Assembly: GCF_014236795.1 (NCBI RefSeq) | Contig: NZ_CP049017.1 | Span: 4,008,001-4,072,000 of the forward strand | Reading direction: 5' to 3' | Origin: Xanthomonas theicola | GTDB lineage: Bacteria > Pseudomonadota > Gammaproteobacteria > Xanthomonadales > Xanthomonadaceae | DNA: 64,000 nucleotides | Shown: in pieces, positions 9,315 to 19,056 of the stretch | How the letters are laid out: each line of letters opens with the position of its first letter | Position numbering within the stretch: position 1 is the stretch's first letter | Made by a program: the position numbers and the translations under genes | Notes under the pieces: model-generated | Database searches by the model: none | What the model saw: only the letters and a program-made list of their open reading frames with translations | What the model was told of the DNA's origin: nothing

Positions 9315-10583
9315 TCACTCGTGCAGGCGCGGGAACCCGTGATCGTCGCGGCGCTCGGCGCCGGCCGGATCGGGATCCGGCAGGAACATGGGCGCGCCAG
9401 GGTCGGTCAGCGGCGGCACGGCCTCGCCGCGCTGCGCGCGCAAGGCGTTGGCGTAGCAGCGTTGCGCCATGAGCGCGTCGCCGGTCTCGGCATAGCCGTC
9501 GCCGAACGCCTCCCAGGCCTCGGCGCCGGCACCCAGCGCCAGCGCACGCTGCAGGAACTCCTCCGACTGCGGCCACTGCTGCTGTTGGCGGGCCAGGCGC
9601 GCCAGGGTCAGCAGCAGGCCCGGGCTGTCCGGATGGCTCTGCAGCCAGCGCTGCGCGCTGGCGCGGCGCGCGTCGTACTTCTCCACCGGCAGGCGCCCGT
9701 ACAGCGCCGCCAGGCCCTCGTCCCAGCGCGTCTCCAGCGCCTGTTCGACGCTGCGCAACGCCGCATCGTCCCAGTGCAGGGCGGCGGCGCGGACCGCATA
9801 AGCCTCGACCACGGGCGGCTCGCTGCGCAGCGACTTTGGCAGGATTTCCCAGCGTTCGGCCAGCGCGTTGGCATCGGTCGCCTGCTGCAGCGCCGCCGCC
9901 GCCAGGCGCGATTCCAGCGCGCCGATCGCATCCAGCGGCAAGGCCTGCTGCTGGCGGATCGCGCCGAGCTGCCCATAGGCCTCGCCGGCGCGACCGATGC
10001 TGGCCAGTGCCTCGGTGCGCAGCAGCAGCCCGCGCGGCGGCAGCGGCTGCGCTGCGGCCACGTCCAGCGCATTGATCGCCTCGACCGGGTGGTGTCGGGC
10101 CAGGTGGCGTTCGGCCTGCAGCAGCGCGTGCACGCCGGCGTCGCGCTCGGCCAGGCGTTGCAGGTAGCGGTCGGCGGCCTGCGCATCGGCGCGCGCATCG
10201 GCCACGCGCACCGCGGCGACCAGGGCGATGGCGCTGACCTCCGGATCTTCTGCGGCGGCGTTCAGCTGTTTCTCGGCGCGCGTCCATTGGCCGTTGTGCA
10301 GCGCGCCCAGGCCGTCGCTCAGGCGCACGCGCGACTGCATGCGGCGATGCCGGCCCCAGGCACGGAACGGGAAGCTGAGCAGGTTCCATAGCAGCCACAG
10401 CGCCAGGAAGGCGATCACCAGCAGCAGCAGCGCCTGCGGCAGCGGCGAGATGTAGTCGTTGCCGCCGGTGCGCACGATCACTTCGCCGAGGTCGCGCAGG
10501 TTGTCCTGCGCTAGCCATTGCGCGCCGATCACGCCCAGGGCGATCACGACCAGCAGCACGATCACGGAACGGAGGGGTTTCAT
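9315..10583 (-). CDS. hemY: HemY protein (heme biosynthesis-associated TPR membrane protein)
   Basis: A 422-residue protein with two N-terminal membrane segments (MKPLRSVIVLLVVIALGVIG; ISPLPQALLLLVIAFLALWL) followed by a helical TPR-like periplasm- or cytosol-facing domain (RLARQQQQWPQSEEFLQRAL). This is the HemY architecture of proteobacteria, not protoporphyrinogen oxidase. Its ATG overlaps the hemX stop codon (ATGA), indicating translational coupling in the operon hemD-hemX-hemY. It is thought to help late porphyrin steps; its exact function is not established. Confidence 0.9.
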   Translation of the reverse strand: MKPLRSVIVLLVVIALGVIGAQWLAQDNLRDLGEVIVRTGGNDYISPLPQALLLLVIAFLALWLLWNLLSFPFRAWGRHRRMQSRVRLSDGLGALHNGQWTRAEKQLNAAAEDPEVSAIALVAAVRVADARADAQAADRYLQRLAERDAGVHALLQAERHLARHHPVEAINALDVAAAQPLPPRGLLLRTEALASIGRAGEAYGQLGAIRQQQALPLDAIGALESRLAAAALQQATDANALAERWEILPKSLRSEPPVVEAYAVRAAALHWDDAALRSVEQALETRWDEGLAALYGRLPVEKYDARRASAQRWLQSHPDSPGLLLTLARLARQQQQWPQSEEFLQRALALGAGAEAWEAFGDGYAETGDALMAQRCYANALRAQRGEAVPPLTDPGAPMFLPDPDPAGAERRDDHGFPRLHE

Positions 10584-11560
10584 GGTTGGCTCCTTGTGTC
10601 GCGCATGCTGCGCAACTGCTGCAGGGTGGTGCCCAGCTCAGGGATGGCCGGGCGCAGGGCGGCATTGCGCAGGGTCTGCAGCGCGGCGCGGCGTTCGCGC
10701 AGGGGTGCCGACTCCGGCCACAGGCGTTGCAGCCAGGTCCCTGCGCGGGCCAGCGTGCTGCGGTAGCCGCGCGCGTCGCCACGCTCCAGCGCGGCGTGCG
10801 CCAGACTCAGGTCCAGCTGCAGCGCGGCGCGCGCGGCCACCCGTTCCGAGCGTGCGGCCAGCACGCCGCTCTGCGCCGGGCGGATCCTGACCAGAGGCGA
10901 CAGCAGCCGTTGCCACAGCGGCGGCTGCGCGTGCTCGGGCAGTTGCGTGGGCAACGCGTCCAGGCTGTCGGCGAAGGCGTCCAGCTGGGCCGACAGCCGC
11001 GCCTGCGGCCCGTCGCCGAGCGCGTCCAGTGCAGTGCGTTCCTGCAGCAGCGCCTGACGCAGGTTGAGGTACTGCGGATCGCTCACGCCCTCCAGCACGC
11101 CGCTGGCCAACGCATAGGCGCGGCGCGCACCCGGCGCGTCGCCGGCCACGGACAGGCGCTGCTGGCCCTGGTTCAGCAGCAGTTCCACCTCGTCCAGGCG
11201 CAGCGCCTGCGCGCCATGACGGTTGGAATCGGCGAGCTTGGCCATGTTGGCTTCGAGCAGCGCGCTGCGCTGGCTCAGGCCGAGCATCTCGTCGCGCAGC
11301 ACGCGGTTGGTGCTGGCCGCGTCCTGCACCCGCTGCACGGTGGCGCGCTGGTCGCGGCGCAGCGTTTCCTGGGACTGTTGCATGGCCTGCAGTTGCTGCT
11401 GGAGCTGGGACTGCTCGGCCAATGCGCGCGCGTTGCGCGCCTGCCACCACTCCCAGCCGCGCCAGCTGGCCAGCGCGAGCGCAGCCAGCATGGCCAGCAC
11501 CAGCAGCAGCCAGATCCAGCGCGTGGAGCGGCGAGGCGTCGACGGGGGGATTTCGGTCAT
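10580..11560 (-). CDS. hemX: Uroporphyrinogen-III C-methyltransferase-like HemX membrane protein
   Basis: A 326-residue protein: short N-terminal tail, one membrane helix (WIWLLLVLAMLAALALASWR), a coiled coil (ALAEQSQLQQQLQAMQQSQE) and a C-terminal helical domain with RLDEVELLLNQGQQRLSVAG, the family signature. ATG 11560 is chosen because an AAGGA sits just upstream; the frame is open to 11659 but that part lacks family features. HemX lies between hemD and hemY and shares their operon. Despite the name no methyltransferase site is visible. Confidence 0.88.
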   Translation of the reverse strand: MTEIPPSTPRRSTRWIWLLLVLAMLAALALASWRGWEWWQARNARALAEQSQLQQQLQAMQQSQETLRRDQRATVQRVQDAASTNRVLRDEMLGLSQRSALLEANMAKLADSNRHGAQALRLDEVELLLNQGQQRLSVAGDAPGARRAYALASGVLEGVSDPQYLNLRQALLQERTALDALGDGPQARLSAQLDAFADSLDALPTQLPEHAQPPLWQRLLSPLVRIRPAQSGVLAARSERVAARAALQLDLSLAHAALERGDARGYRSTLARAGTWLQRLWPESAPLRERRAALQTLRNAALRPAIPELGTTLQQLRSMRDTRSQP

Positions 11561-11678
11561 CGGCAGCATCCTTGTCGGCTGCACGCCCCGTCGCGACGAT
11601 GGCGACGGCCGGACGCACGGCACCGCGGGAGCATGGCGTGAGCGGCACCGCGGCCGCAAGCCGGCAGCTGGCGCGCGT

Positions 11679-12455
11679 TCAGCGAGGTGGCGAGCGCGTC
11701 ATGGCCGCAGCTGCGGCCGCGGCCAGCTGCTGCGGCAGCGGACCGCCGGCGCGGGCCACGTCGACGAAGCCGAATTCGGCCGCCTGCGCGGCCAGTCGCG
11801 CGCTGGCGGCGACCAGCGGTTGCGCGCGCCACGCCGCGGCCAGGTCGTCGGGAAGCTGCGCCAGCACCAGCCGCAGCGCTTCGCCGCTGCTCAGCGCCAG
11901 CACGCCCGGCGCCGCAGCGCGCAGCCGGGCGATGCGCGCTGCGGGCAACCGCAACGGCACCCGATGGTAGACATCGGCCCGCTGTAGCGGCGTGTTGCGC
12001 GCCTGCAACTGCGCGGCGAGCAGGCCCCGGCCGCCGGGCGCGGTGATCAGGCCGACGGCACCGCTGCCGGCAGCCAGCTGTGGCAGGGCGAGCAGGCCCT
12101 CGCTGTCCATCCGCGCCGGCATCGCGACCTCGCCGATCCCATGGTGCCGCAGCGCGCGCGCAGTACCCGCGCCGACCGCCAGCCAGCATTGCCCGGGCGC
12201 CGCCGCCAGCGGCTGCAGCGCCGCCGCCGCGCACACCGCCGCCGGGCTGCTGAAGATCACCCGCGGCGCGGCCAGCGCCACGGCCAGCGCTGCGCGCGTG
12301 GCCTCGTCGCGACAGGCTTGCAGGCGCCATGGCGACACCGCCAGCAGGCGTGCGCCGACCCGCGCCGCCGCGCGCCGCAGCGGTGCGTGCTCGCCCTGCG
12401 GGCGCAGCGAGATCAGGTTCCAGGCCGTGCGTGCGGCGGTTGCATGTGCGCTCAT
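11679..12455 (-). CDS. hemD: Uroporphyrinogen-III synthase
   Basis: A 258-residue protein with the poorly conserved but recognisable HemD fold: AWNLISLRPQGEHAPLRRAA at the start, RVIFSSPAAVCAAAALQPL, WLAVGAGTARALRHHGI, LITAPGGRGLLAAQL, YHRVPLRL and LALSSGEALRLVLAQL. It cyclises hydroxymethylbilane to uroporphyrinogen III. ATG 12455 is preferred; ATG 12464 adds three residues. It is first in the hemD-hemX-hemY operon, 118 bp before hemX. hemC is not in the window. Confidence 0.88.
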   Translation of the reverse strand: MSAHATAARTAWNLISLRPQGEHAPLRRAAARVGARLLAVSPWRLQACRDEATRAALAVALAAPRVIFSSPAAVCAAAALQPLAAAPGQCWLAVGAGTARALRHHGIGEVAMPARMDSEGLLALPQLAAGSGAVGLITAPGGRGLLAAQLQARNTPLQRADVYHRVPLRLPAARIARLRAAAPGVLALSSGEALRLVLAQLPDDLAAAWRAQPLVAASARLAAQAAEFGFVDVARAGGPLPQQLAAAAAAAMTRSPPR

Positions 12456-12497
12456 GCCAGGCATTATGCGAGCCCCTCCCGGCAGCACAATCGCACC

Positions 12498-12968
12498 ATG
12501 GCAGCGGATCTTCCTTTCGATGCGTTCCTGCGGCAGTTGCAGCGACAGTTCGACGCGATGCCGCCGGTGGCGGCGCTGCAGGTCGCGCTGCAGGGCTATG
12601 CCGAGCAGCGCCTGCGCGTGGCTGCGCCGCTGGCGGCCAATCGCAACGACAAGGGCAATGCCTTCGGCGGCAGCCTCGGCTCGGTGATGACCCTCGCCGG
12701 CTGGGCGCTGGTCAATTGCGAACTGCACCGTGCCGGGCTGCAGGCCGATATCTACGTCGCCGATACCCAGGTGCGCTACCTGACGCCGTTGTACGCCGAC
12801 CTGCACGCGCATGCCAGCGCCGACGTGGACGCGGACTGGAGCGCGTTCTTGCGGACCTTCCGCCAGCGCGGCCGCGCCCGCATCGGCATCCGCGCGCAGG
12901 TCGGGCCGGCCGACGCCGGCGCGTCCGCGACGCTGAGCGGCCGCTTCGTCGCCATCGCGAAAAGGTAA
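12498..12968 (+). CDS. YiiD C-terminal-type (hotdog) thioesterase domain protein
   Basis: A 156-residue protein whose central part, AANRNDKGNAFGGSLGSVMT followed by LAGWALVNCELHRAGLQADI, is the characteristic core of the YiiD C-terminal 'putative thioesterase' domain, a hotdog fold with the Asn/Gly-rich turn. It stands alone here without the acetyltransferase domain found in E. coli YiiD. The substrate is unknown; acyl-CoA is inferred from the fold. It is divergent from hemD by 42 bp. Confidence 0.8.
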   Translation: MAADLPFDAFLRQLQRQFDAMPPVAALQVALQGYAEQRLRVAAPLAANRNDKGNAFGGSLGSVMTLAGWALVNCELHRAGLQADIYVADTQVRYLTPLYADLHAHASADVDADWSAFLRTFRQRGRARIGIRAQVGPADAGASATLSGRFVAIAKR

Positions 12969-13005
12969 AATGCGCGCACCACTCGCGCCGATCCAGGGAC
13001 TCGCC

Positions 13006-13425
13006 ATGCATTCGATGTTCCGCACCGTCGCGCTGCTGCTGGTGCTGGGTGTCGCCGGCACCGCGCTGGCCGGCAGCCGCAGCCAGCAGAACAAGCTCGA
13101 TGCCCTGCAGACCGCCTACGGCGCAGCGCTGCGCTGGAGCGAGTTCGAGACGGCCTGGGAAGTGGTGGACCCGGCCTACCGGCAAGCGCACCCGCTGACC
13201 GACCTGGAACGGGAGCGCTACCGCCAGGTGCAGGTGTCCTCCTACAAGGTGGGGCGGGTCGGGGCGCTGGAGGGCGACGTGGTGCGCGACATCGAACTGG
13301 GCGTGATCAACCGCAATACCCAGGCCGAGCGCATCGTGCGCTACCGCGAGCGCTGGCACTGGGATGCGCAGGCCAAGACCTGGTGGCTGCTGGACGGCTT
13401 GCCGGACTTGTGGAACGGCCAGTAG
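13006..13425 (+). CDS. Secreted protein of unknown function
   Basis: A 139-residue protein. Residues 1-22 (MHSMFRTVALLLVLGVAGTA and LA) form a Sec signal peptide; ATG 13006 is chosen because the upstream in-frame ATG (12970) would put charged residues before it. The mature part contains YGAALRWSEFETAWEVVDPA and ends in WHWDAQAKTWWLLDGLPDLW, rich in Trp. This pattern recurs in small periplasmic proteins of Xanthomonadaceae; no function is known. It precedes the rhodanese-secB-gpsA group in the same direction. Confidence 0.78.
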   Translation: MHSMFRTVALLLVLGVAGTALAGSRSQQNKLDALQTAYGAALRWSEFETAWEVVDPAYRQAHPLTDLERERYRQVQVSSYKVGRVGALEGDVVRDIELGVINRNTQAERIVRYRERWHWDAQAKTWWLLDGLPDLWNGQ

Positions 13426-13480
13426 CGCCGCCGGCCGGCTGTGCGACAATCGGCGCCCGCTTCCAGCCCCCCTATCCTTT

Positions 13481-13915
13481 GTGAACTTCGAAGAACTGCT
13501 GGCCTTCGCCGGCCACAATCCGATGCTGGCCCTGGCCCTGATCGGCCTGACCATCGCTCTGATTGTCACCGAAATCGCGCGCCTGTTCCGCGGCTTCAAG
13601 ACCCTGCGCCCGGCCGAACTGACCCGCCTGATCAATGCCGGAGACGCGGTGCTGGTCGACCTGTCGGCCTCGGCCGACTTCGAGAAGGGCCACATCGCCG
13701 GCAGCCGCAACGCGACCCCGAGCCAGTTCGGTGCCGAGCACAAGCTGGTGGCCAACGCCAAGTCCACGCCGGTGGTGCTGGTGTGCCGCACCGGCAACAC
13801 CGCCGAAGCCGCCGCCAAGCGGCTGAAGAAGGCCGGTTTCGAACAGGTCTACGTGCTCGACGGCGGCATCGCCGCCTGGCAGCAGGCCGAACTGCCGCTG
13901 GTCAAGGGCCGCTGA
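13481..13915 (+). CDS. Membrane-anchored rhodanese-like sulfurtransferase
   Basis: A 144-residue protein starting at GTG 13481 (VNFEELLAFAGHNPMLALAL). One membrane helix (MLALALIGLTIALIVTEIA) is followed by a rhodanese domain: VLVDLSASADFEKGHIAGSR, the active-site loop VLVCRTGNTAEAA with the catalytic Cys, and VYVLDGGIAAWQQAELPL. It matches YibN, which in many gammaproteobacteria lies just upstream of secB and gpsA, as here. Confidence 0.88.
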   Translation: MNFEELLAFAGHNPMLALALIGLTIALIVTEIARLFRGFKTLRPAELTRLINAGDAVLVDLSASADFEKGHIAGSRNATPSQFGAEHKLVANAKSTPVVLVCRTGNTAEAAAKRLKKAGFEQVYVLDGGIAAWQQAELPLVKGR

Positions 13916-14004
13916 CCGTGCCTGCGGCCGCGCGGGCTGCAGGCTGCGGCCGGCATGTGATAATCCCGATTCTTTCTGTTCCCTGAATCCACCGGAGTCA
14001 AGAA

Positions 14005-14523
14005 ATGTCCGACGTCACCAACAACGGCGCCGCGGCGCCGGCCGAAGCCGCGTCCGGCCCCGCTTTCACCATCGAGAAGATCTACGTCAAGGACGTTTCC
14101 TTCGAGTCGCCGAACGCGCCGGCCGTGTTCAACGACAACGTGCAGCCGGAGCTGCAGCTCAACCTCAACCAGCGCGTGCAGCGCCTGAACGAGCAGGCTT
14201 TCGAAGTGGTGCTCGCGGTGACCCTGACCTGTACCGCCGCCGGCAAGACCGCCTATGTGGCCGAAGTGCAGCAGGCCGGCGTGTTCGGCCTGGTCGGCCT
14301 GGACCCGCAGGCGGTGGACGTGCTGCTCGGCACGCAGTGCCCGAACATCCTGTTCCCGTACGTGCGCGCGCTGGTCAGCGAACTGATCCAGGCCGGCGGT
14401 TTCCCACCGTTCTTCCTGCAGCCGATCAACTTCGAAGCGCTGTACGCCGAGACCCTGCGCCAGCGCGCGCAGCAGGACGAGACCCAGTCGCTGGCCGACT
14501 CGGAGCCGGCCGGCAACGCCTGA
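14005..14523 (+). CDS. secB: Protein-export chaperone SecB
   Basis: A 172-residue protein with the SecB core: [65 protein letters not shown] and the [20 protein letters not shown] block that forms the substrate groove. SecB is a homotetramer that keeps preproteins unfolded and hands them to SecA. An acidic tail ([14 protein letters not shown]) fits SecA binding. GGAG lies upstream of ATG 14005. gpsA follows after 18 bp. Confidence 0.97.
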   Translation: MSDVTNNGAAAPAEAASGPAFTIEKIYVKDVSFESPNAPAVFNDNVQPELQLNLNQRVQRLNEQAFEVVLAVTLTCTAAGKTAYVAEVQQAGVFGLVGLDPQAVDVLLGTQCPNILFPYVRALVSELIQAGGFPPFFLQPINFEALYAETLRQRAQQDETQSLADSEPAGNA

Positions 14524-14541
14524 GCGTGTCCGCCGTTGCGC

Positions 14542-15567
14542 ATGCGCGATAACGCCGCGAAGAAGATCGCCGTGCTCGGCGCAGGCTCCTGGGGCACGGC
14601 ACTGGCCGCGCTCGTCGCCCGGCATGATTTCCCGACCTTGCTGTGGGGCCGCGACGCGGCCGTCGCCGAGGCGATCGGGCAACGCCACGAGAACCCGCGC
14701 TACCTGCCGCAGATCCCGTTGCCGACGGCCCTGCAGGCCACCACCGATCTGGCGGCGGCCGTGCACGGTGCCGACTGGATCCTGGTGGCGGTGCCCTCGC
14801 ACGCGTTCACCGAGACCCTGCACCAGTTGGCGCCGCTGCGCCCGCCGCAGGCTGGCGTGGCCTGGGCGACCAAGGGCTTCGAGCCCGGTTCCGGGCGCTT
14901 CCTGCACGAAGTCGCGCAGGAAATCCTGGGCGAGGACGTACCGTTGGCGGTGGTGACCGGGCCGTCGTTCGCCAAGGAAGTGGCGCTGGACCTGCCGACC
15001 GCGGTGACCGTGCACGGCGATGCCGCATTCGCGCAGCAGGTCGCCGATGCCATGCACGGTCCCACGTTCCGCGCCTATACCGGCGACGACATGGTCGGCG
15101 CCGAGCTGGGCGGGGCGATGAAGAACGTGCTCGCCGTGGCCACCGGCGTAGCCGACGGCATGGCGTTGGGCCTGAACGCCCGCGCCGGCCTGATTACCCG
15201 CGGCCTCAACGAGATGCTGCGGCTGGCCGCGGCAATCGGGGCCAAGCCGGAGACGCTGATGGGCCTGGCCGGACTCGGCGACCTGGTGCTGACCTGTACC
15301 GGCGACCTGTCGCGCAACCGGCGCCTGGGCCTGGCGCTGGGCCGGGGACAGCCCCTGCAGGACGCAATTCGCGCGATCGGCCAGGTGGTCGAATCGGTGC
15401 AGACCGCCGACGAAGTGATACGCCAGGCCGCGCGCCATGGCATCGATCTGCCGATCTCCAGCGCAGTACGCGCGGTGCTGCACGGCGAACTGACCCCGGC
15501 GGTGGGCCTGCAGCAGTTGCTGTCGCGCGAGCAGAAGCCGGAGTACCCGACCACGCTGTTCAGCTGA
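14542..15567 (+). CDS. gpsA: Glycerol-3-phosphate dehydrogenase [NAD(P)+]
   Basis: A 341-residue enzyme with the N-terminal dinucleotide-binding motif [20 protein letters not shown], the conserved VAVPSHAF and ATKGFEP segments, [20 protein letters not shown], the catalytic Lys region [17 protein letters not shown] and the C-terminal [20 protein letters not shown]. It makes sn-glycerol 3-phosphate for phospholipids. ATG 14542 is preferred over TTG 14536. The secB-gpsA order is conserved in gammaproteobacteria. Confidence 0.96.
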   Translation: MRDNAAKKIAVLGAGSWGTALAALVARHDFPTLLWGRDAAVAEAIGQRHENPRYLPQIPLPTALQATTDLAAAVHGADWILVAVPSHAFTETLHQLAPLRPPQAGVAWATKGFEPGSGRFLHEVAQEILGEDVPLAVVTGPSFAKEVALDLPTAVTVHGDAAFAQQVADAMHGPTFRAYTGDDMVGAELGGAMKNVLAVATGVADGMALGLNARAGLITRGLNEMLRLAAAIGAKPETLMGLAGLGDLVLTCTGDLSRNRRLGLALGRGQPLQDAIRAIGQVVESVQTADEVIRQAARHGIDLPISSAVRAVLHGELTPAVGLQQLLSREQKPEYPTTLFS

Positions 15568-15641
15568 GCTGCGCTTTCCCGGCCGGGAAACCGGCGCCGG
15601 GCCGGATTTTGCTTGCCTGCCGCGGTGTGGAGCGCAAAAAG

Positions 15642-15665
15642 AAGCCCGGTCCTGGGACCGGGCTT
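15642..15665 (-). terminator. Rho-independent terminator of ax21
   Basis: AAGCCCGGTCC and its complement GGACCGGGCTT form a perfect stem. Read on the minus strand the stem is followed by CTTTTTGC, a T-run as needed for an intrinsic terminator. It lies about 50 bases after the ax21 stop and converges on gpsA, so it may also block read-through from that side. Confidence 0.8.
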
Positions 15666-15716
15666 GCAACCGCGCGCAACGGGAGCGCGCGCGGCGCCGC
15701 GCGTGCGTTGCAGCGC

Positions 15717-16289
15717 TTACCAGCTGAAGCGCGGGCCGACGAACCATGTCTTGTCGCCGTCGCGGTTCATCTTCACGTCCGCGCTCAGGCCCCAGTTCTG
15801 ATTGAGCTTGGCCTGGGCGCCGAGGCGGCCGTAGAACTCGCCTTCCCGGTTGATGCCGTTCTTCTTGGCGTAGTCCTCGTAGCCGCCCAGCGCGTAGACC
15901 TCGAAGTACGGGTTGAACGCGGTGCGCACGCCGACTTCGGCGCTGTAGCCGTTGAGCGTGGTGCCGAACTCGGGATCGAAGCGCTGGTAGGCGACGCGGG
16001 TCACCAGGTCGGTGCTGGTCGCGATCTCATGGTTGTAGCCCAAGCCGATGCGCCACTGGTCGACCTTGACGTCAGCCAGGTCGGTCTTCTGACGGTCGAA
16101 GTCGCCGAACACGGTGAAGTTCGGGTGGATCGCGTAGGAGCCCTTGACGGCCCAGCCATCCGCATCGCCACCGCTGGCGTCGGTCTTGATGTAGCCGCCT
16201 TCGACGTAGTTGTAGGACAGGCCTTCGGCAGCGGAAGCAGCGAACGGCAGGGTGGCCAGGAGGCCGAGAGCGAGCAGGGAGGTCTTCAT
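15717..16289 (-). CDS. ax21: Ax21-family outer-membrane beta-barrel protein
   Basis: A 190-residue protein: signal peptide MKTSLLALGLLATLPFAASA, then the Ax21 N-terminal sequence EGLSYNYVEGGYIKT with GDADGWAVKGSYAIHPNFTV, alternating aromatic beta-strands, and a terminal aromatic residue (GPRFSW) as in outer-membrane barrels. Ax21 proteins of Xanthomonas and Stenotrophomonas are secreted or vesicle-associated and linked to diffusible-signal-factor regulation, motility and biofilm; earlier claims that a sulfated peptide activates rice XA21 were withdrawn. AAAGG precedes the start; the upstream 100 bases are AT-rich, consistent with a strong promoter. Confidence 0.9.
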   Translation of the reverse strand: MKTSLLALGLLATLPFAASAAEGLSYNYVEGGYIKTDASGGDADGWAVKGSYAIHPNFTVFGDFDRQKTDLADVKVDQWRIGLGYNHEIATSTDLVTRVAYQRFDPEFGTTLNGYSAEVGVRTAFNPYFEVYALGGYEDYAKKNGINREGEFYGRLGAQAKLNQNWGLSADVKMNRDGDKTWFVGPRFSW

Positions 16290-16621
16290 GATCGGGATAC
16301 CTTTGTTATTGGTTTGGTCGACGCTGAGGCGGAGGCCGTTCGCTGCCGATATGTAAATTATCCGTTAGCCACCCCGACTCCTTCCTGAATATAAAACTGA
16401 CCGGTACATAAATTTGATTTGATATTCAGGAACTTTGGGGTTGCAGTCGCTTGACGCACCCACGCCGCCCGCGCGGTCGTTCGGTATGCCGATCCGGGCC
16501 TGCCAGCGTCGCCGATCGGCAGACATGTATCAGGCGCGAGGTGTGCTGGATTGCAGATCGCATCGCCACTGCCCATCGCCAGGCGCCACAATCCTGCGCG
16601 CAGGCGACCCGCCCGCCGTGC

Positions 16622-16880
16622 TCAGTCCGCGCCGGGGAAGCCGAACTGACCGCCAGGCTGCGAACACCACCACCAGGGCGTCGGACAGGTTGAGCCTGGT
16701 CGTGCGGGGCATCGGCAGGCGCCGGCGCCGCCCGGGCGGAACCCGGTCGAGCATGTCGGCGGGCAGGCCGCGGGTTTCCGGACCGAACAGGAACGCGTCG
16801 CCGCCGGCGAAGGCGGTGCGGTAGCGGCGGGTACCGCTGCGCCTGCTGGGCGCATGGGGTAGCCGGTACAGGGATGCCGT
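16622..16880 (-). pseudogene. Degenerate 3' copy of trmL
   Basis: The minus strand reads TAFAGGDAFLFGPETRGLPA, DMLDRVPPGRRRRLPMP and LNLSDALVVVFAAW, then QFGFPGAD in a shifted frame. This is a diverged duplicate of the last ~80 codons of the intact trmL at 19057-19536; by eye the DNA matches at roughly four bases in five. The copy has no start, a frameshift, and no upstream two-thirds of the gene. The rest of 16290-17018 shows no gene; 16370-16440 is AT-rich upstream DNA of ax21. Confidence 0.75.
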
Positions 16881-17018
16881 TGGCCTGCCGCCGACCCCGC
16901 TGCGGCGCGAGCGGTGCAAGCGTTCCGATCCAATGGCTGCACCTGCCCACCGCGCCGCGGGCACCGGCGGGCACCGGCGCCCGCGGCAGCTTCGCGCGCC
17001 AGGCACGCCGTGCCCGTC

Positions 17019-17381
17019 TCAGTCGGGAATGTTCAGGACCTGCGGATCGCACTTGACGAACAGGCGCGGTTCCTCGATGTCGACGATGATCACGGCGACG
17101 TTGATCAGTTCGGAGCGCGTCACCATGTTGGCGATGGTCACGCTACGCCGGTCCGGCGCGTAGACCGGTGCTTCGAATTGCTTTTCCGAAGCGCTGTGAA
17201 CCAGCGTGCGGATGCTCAACCCGTCGGAACTGTCGGAGCTGAGCGTGTACTCGAGGGTGCCCTTGCTTTCGCAAAGTAGGATGTCGGGCGAGAAATTGTA
17301 GAAGTAACGCCCGTTTCCCGCGTTGCCGCCCGACAGCACCCGCACGACTGTCAACTCCACCGGGTAAATGGCTGTGTCCAT
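17019..17381 (-). CDS. Protein of unknown function (120 aa)
   Basis: ATG 17381 is preceded by CAGGAACC, giving MDTAIYPVELTVVRVLSGGN and ending in LFVKCDPQVLNIPD. It is predicted soluble and beta-rich, with no signal peptide. I do not recognise a family. It lies 26 bp downstream of the broken gene at 17408-18739 in the same direction and probably belonged to the same operon. Both sit between the degenerate trmL copy and trmL, so the pair is likely an acquired or relocated segment. Confidence 0.65.
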   Translation of the reverse strand: MDTAIYPVELTVVRVLSGGNAGNGRYFYNFSPDILLCESKGTLEYTLSSDSSDGLSIRTLVHSASEKQFEAPVYAPDRRSVTIANMVTRSELINVAVIIVDIEEPRLFVKCDPQVLNIPD

Positions 17382-17407
17382 CGATGGTTCCTGTTTGGGG
17401 TGGTGGG

Positions 17408-18739
17408 TCATCGTGCCGTGCCGACGGGGGCATCCCGCCGGCTTGACGATCTGCAGTCGATCGACGCGGTCGTCGCTCCGGGAGGGGAGACGGATGCGCA
17501 ATGCGCCACGCCCGGGGGCGGCGGCGAGGCGAGCGACGCGATGGCCGCCGCCGCCGGCGGATCGGGCGCTGGAGCGGAGGCTCGATCGGGCGCAGCGGGA
17601 TCTTTTATGGAAGGCGCCGCGTCCGCGGCCTGCAGCGTAGGCATGCCCTGCCAGTGCACGGCGCGCTGCCATGCATTCTGGAGCCTGCGCTCATGGTGCG
17701 TCTTGACATAAGGAAGCAGAAGCTCGGCGGCGCTCCGTCGATGCCGCTGCGCTTGTGCGGCGTCGCCGCTCAGCTGCGCCTGGAGCATGAGCAGCTCGGC
17801 ATACTGGATCCGCTCGCCGAGCCGGCCCTGCCTTGCGATGGTGGCCAACGGTTCGGCGTTGGCTTGCGCGGCGCGTAGTTGCCGTGCGCCCTCTTCTGCG
17901 TCGCCGATCCGTTGTGCCAGCGCCGCCAGATTCGCATGGGTGCGCCGCCGCCGCCGCTTTCGCTCGCTGGCGGCGGCGCCTTGTTGGGCAGCGAGGCAAG
18001 CACGCCGATCGCGTCATGCAACAGGCCGTCCGCCGCCTGGATCTGGCTGGCGCCGAGTTCCAGTTCCGCGCTCGCGTTGAGCGAGGCCGCGCGGTCGCGC
18101 AGGCTGACGAACACCGCGCAGGTGAGCAGGGGTACCGGCCGCACGCGGCAGGAACTGGACATCGAAGTTGCCGACGCTCAGCCCATCGATCATGAACAGT
18201 TCGAACGCCGGTTTCAGGAAGGGCATGCGTTCCATCGACAGGTAGGACTGCCTGTCGCGTCGGTCGGCGGGGATGTCGGCCTTGGTGCTGCGCTGGAAGC
18301 GCGTTTCCCAGGCAGCTTCCAATGCATAGGCGACCTAGTGGTCGTTGCCGCTGGCCGTCTGCCGGATCAGGCGTAGCCGGTTGAGCAGCAGCGTCCCCTT
18401 CTTGGCCTGGCGGAACAGATAGAGATATTGCTGATCGGTGACCACCCGGAACGGCTGTCCGGCGTCCTGCAAGCCCTCGATCGCTTGGTCGTGGCGGTAC
18501 GTCACCGGGACGTTCACCAGGCTCATGCCGGCTGGGCGCACCGCATCGGGCAAGGACAGGGGCTGGAACCCGGTCCAGTCCATCGCGTCGTGCTGCGAGT
18601 CGACGCTCAGCGCCAGAATGTTGAAGTAGATGTCCGTCGCCAGCATGCCTGCGCCGGCATCGCCGGTCGGCAGATCGCCGCGTACGAATGCGATGGCAAT
18701 GCCCTGGAAGTTGACGGTGACCATGTGCCGGAAATTCAT
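17408..18739 (-). pseudogene. Broken gene of unknown function, one nonsense codon and two frameshifts
   Basis: From ATG 18739 the frame reads MNFRHMVTVNFQGIAIAFVR and later QPFRVVTDQQYLYLFRQAKK, stops at TAG 18335-18337, and resumes in the same frame with VAYALEAAWETRFQR and AFELFMIDGLSVGNFDVQFL. It then shifts near 18150 to PLLTCAVFVSLRDRAASLNA, and near 17950 to LGERIQYAELLMLQAQLSGD through the 3' end (QNAWQRAVHWQGMPTL). Joined, these give about 440 residues. The N-terminal part recalls 'YLYLFRQ' modules of large secreted or toxin-like proteins, but I cannot name the family. Three lesions in one gene suggest real decay. Confidence 0.6.
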
Positions 18740-19056
18740 AGCGCCTCGTCCTGGTTGGAGTGCCGCTGCGGGAGCGGGAGACGACGCCTGCCGGCTTTCC
18801 GCTTGCCGCAGACGATGCCGTGCCAGGCCGGCAGGTCGCCTTCCGGAAACCTGCCGGCGGACGCGAACGGTCCGCAGGATCGCCACCCTGCTGCGCCCTG
18901 CGTGCGAACCCGGCAGCAAGGCGCTGCGCCGCGCCGCTGCCACGGCGAACGATGCCCCGGGTGCATGGCCCGCGGCGGGGCCATGGCGGGCGGGAGCCAG
19001 TGGACGCAGGCGTTGGAATCGCCTGCCGGGCGGCGCAGGCGACGGGAGCCGCGGGC
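18740..19056. other. Gene-free interval between broken gene and trmL
   Basis: I see no supported gene, clear promoter motif or repeat in these 317 bases. The composition is high GC. Open frames here are continuations of neighbouring genes in other frames. Confidence 0.5.

Noticed and set aside
9315..10583. Protoporphyrinogen oxidase reading of 'HemY'
   Set aside because: No FAD-binding GxGxxG; membrane-TPR architecture of proteobacterial HemY instead.
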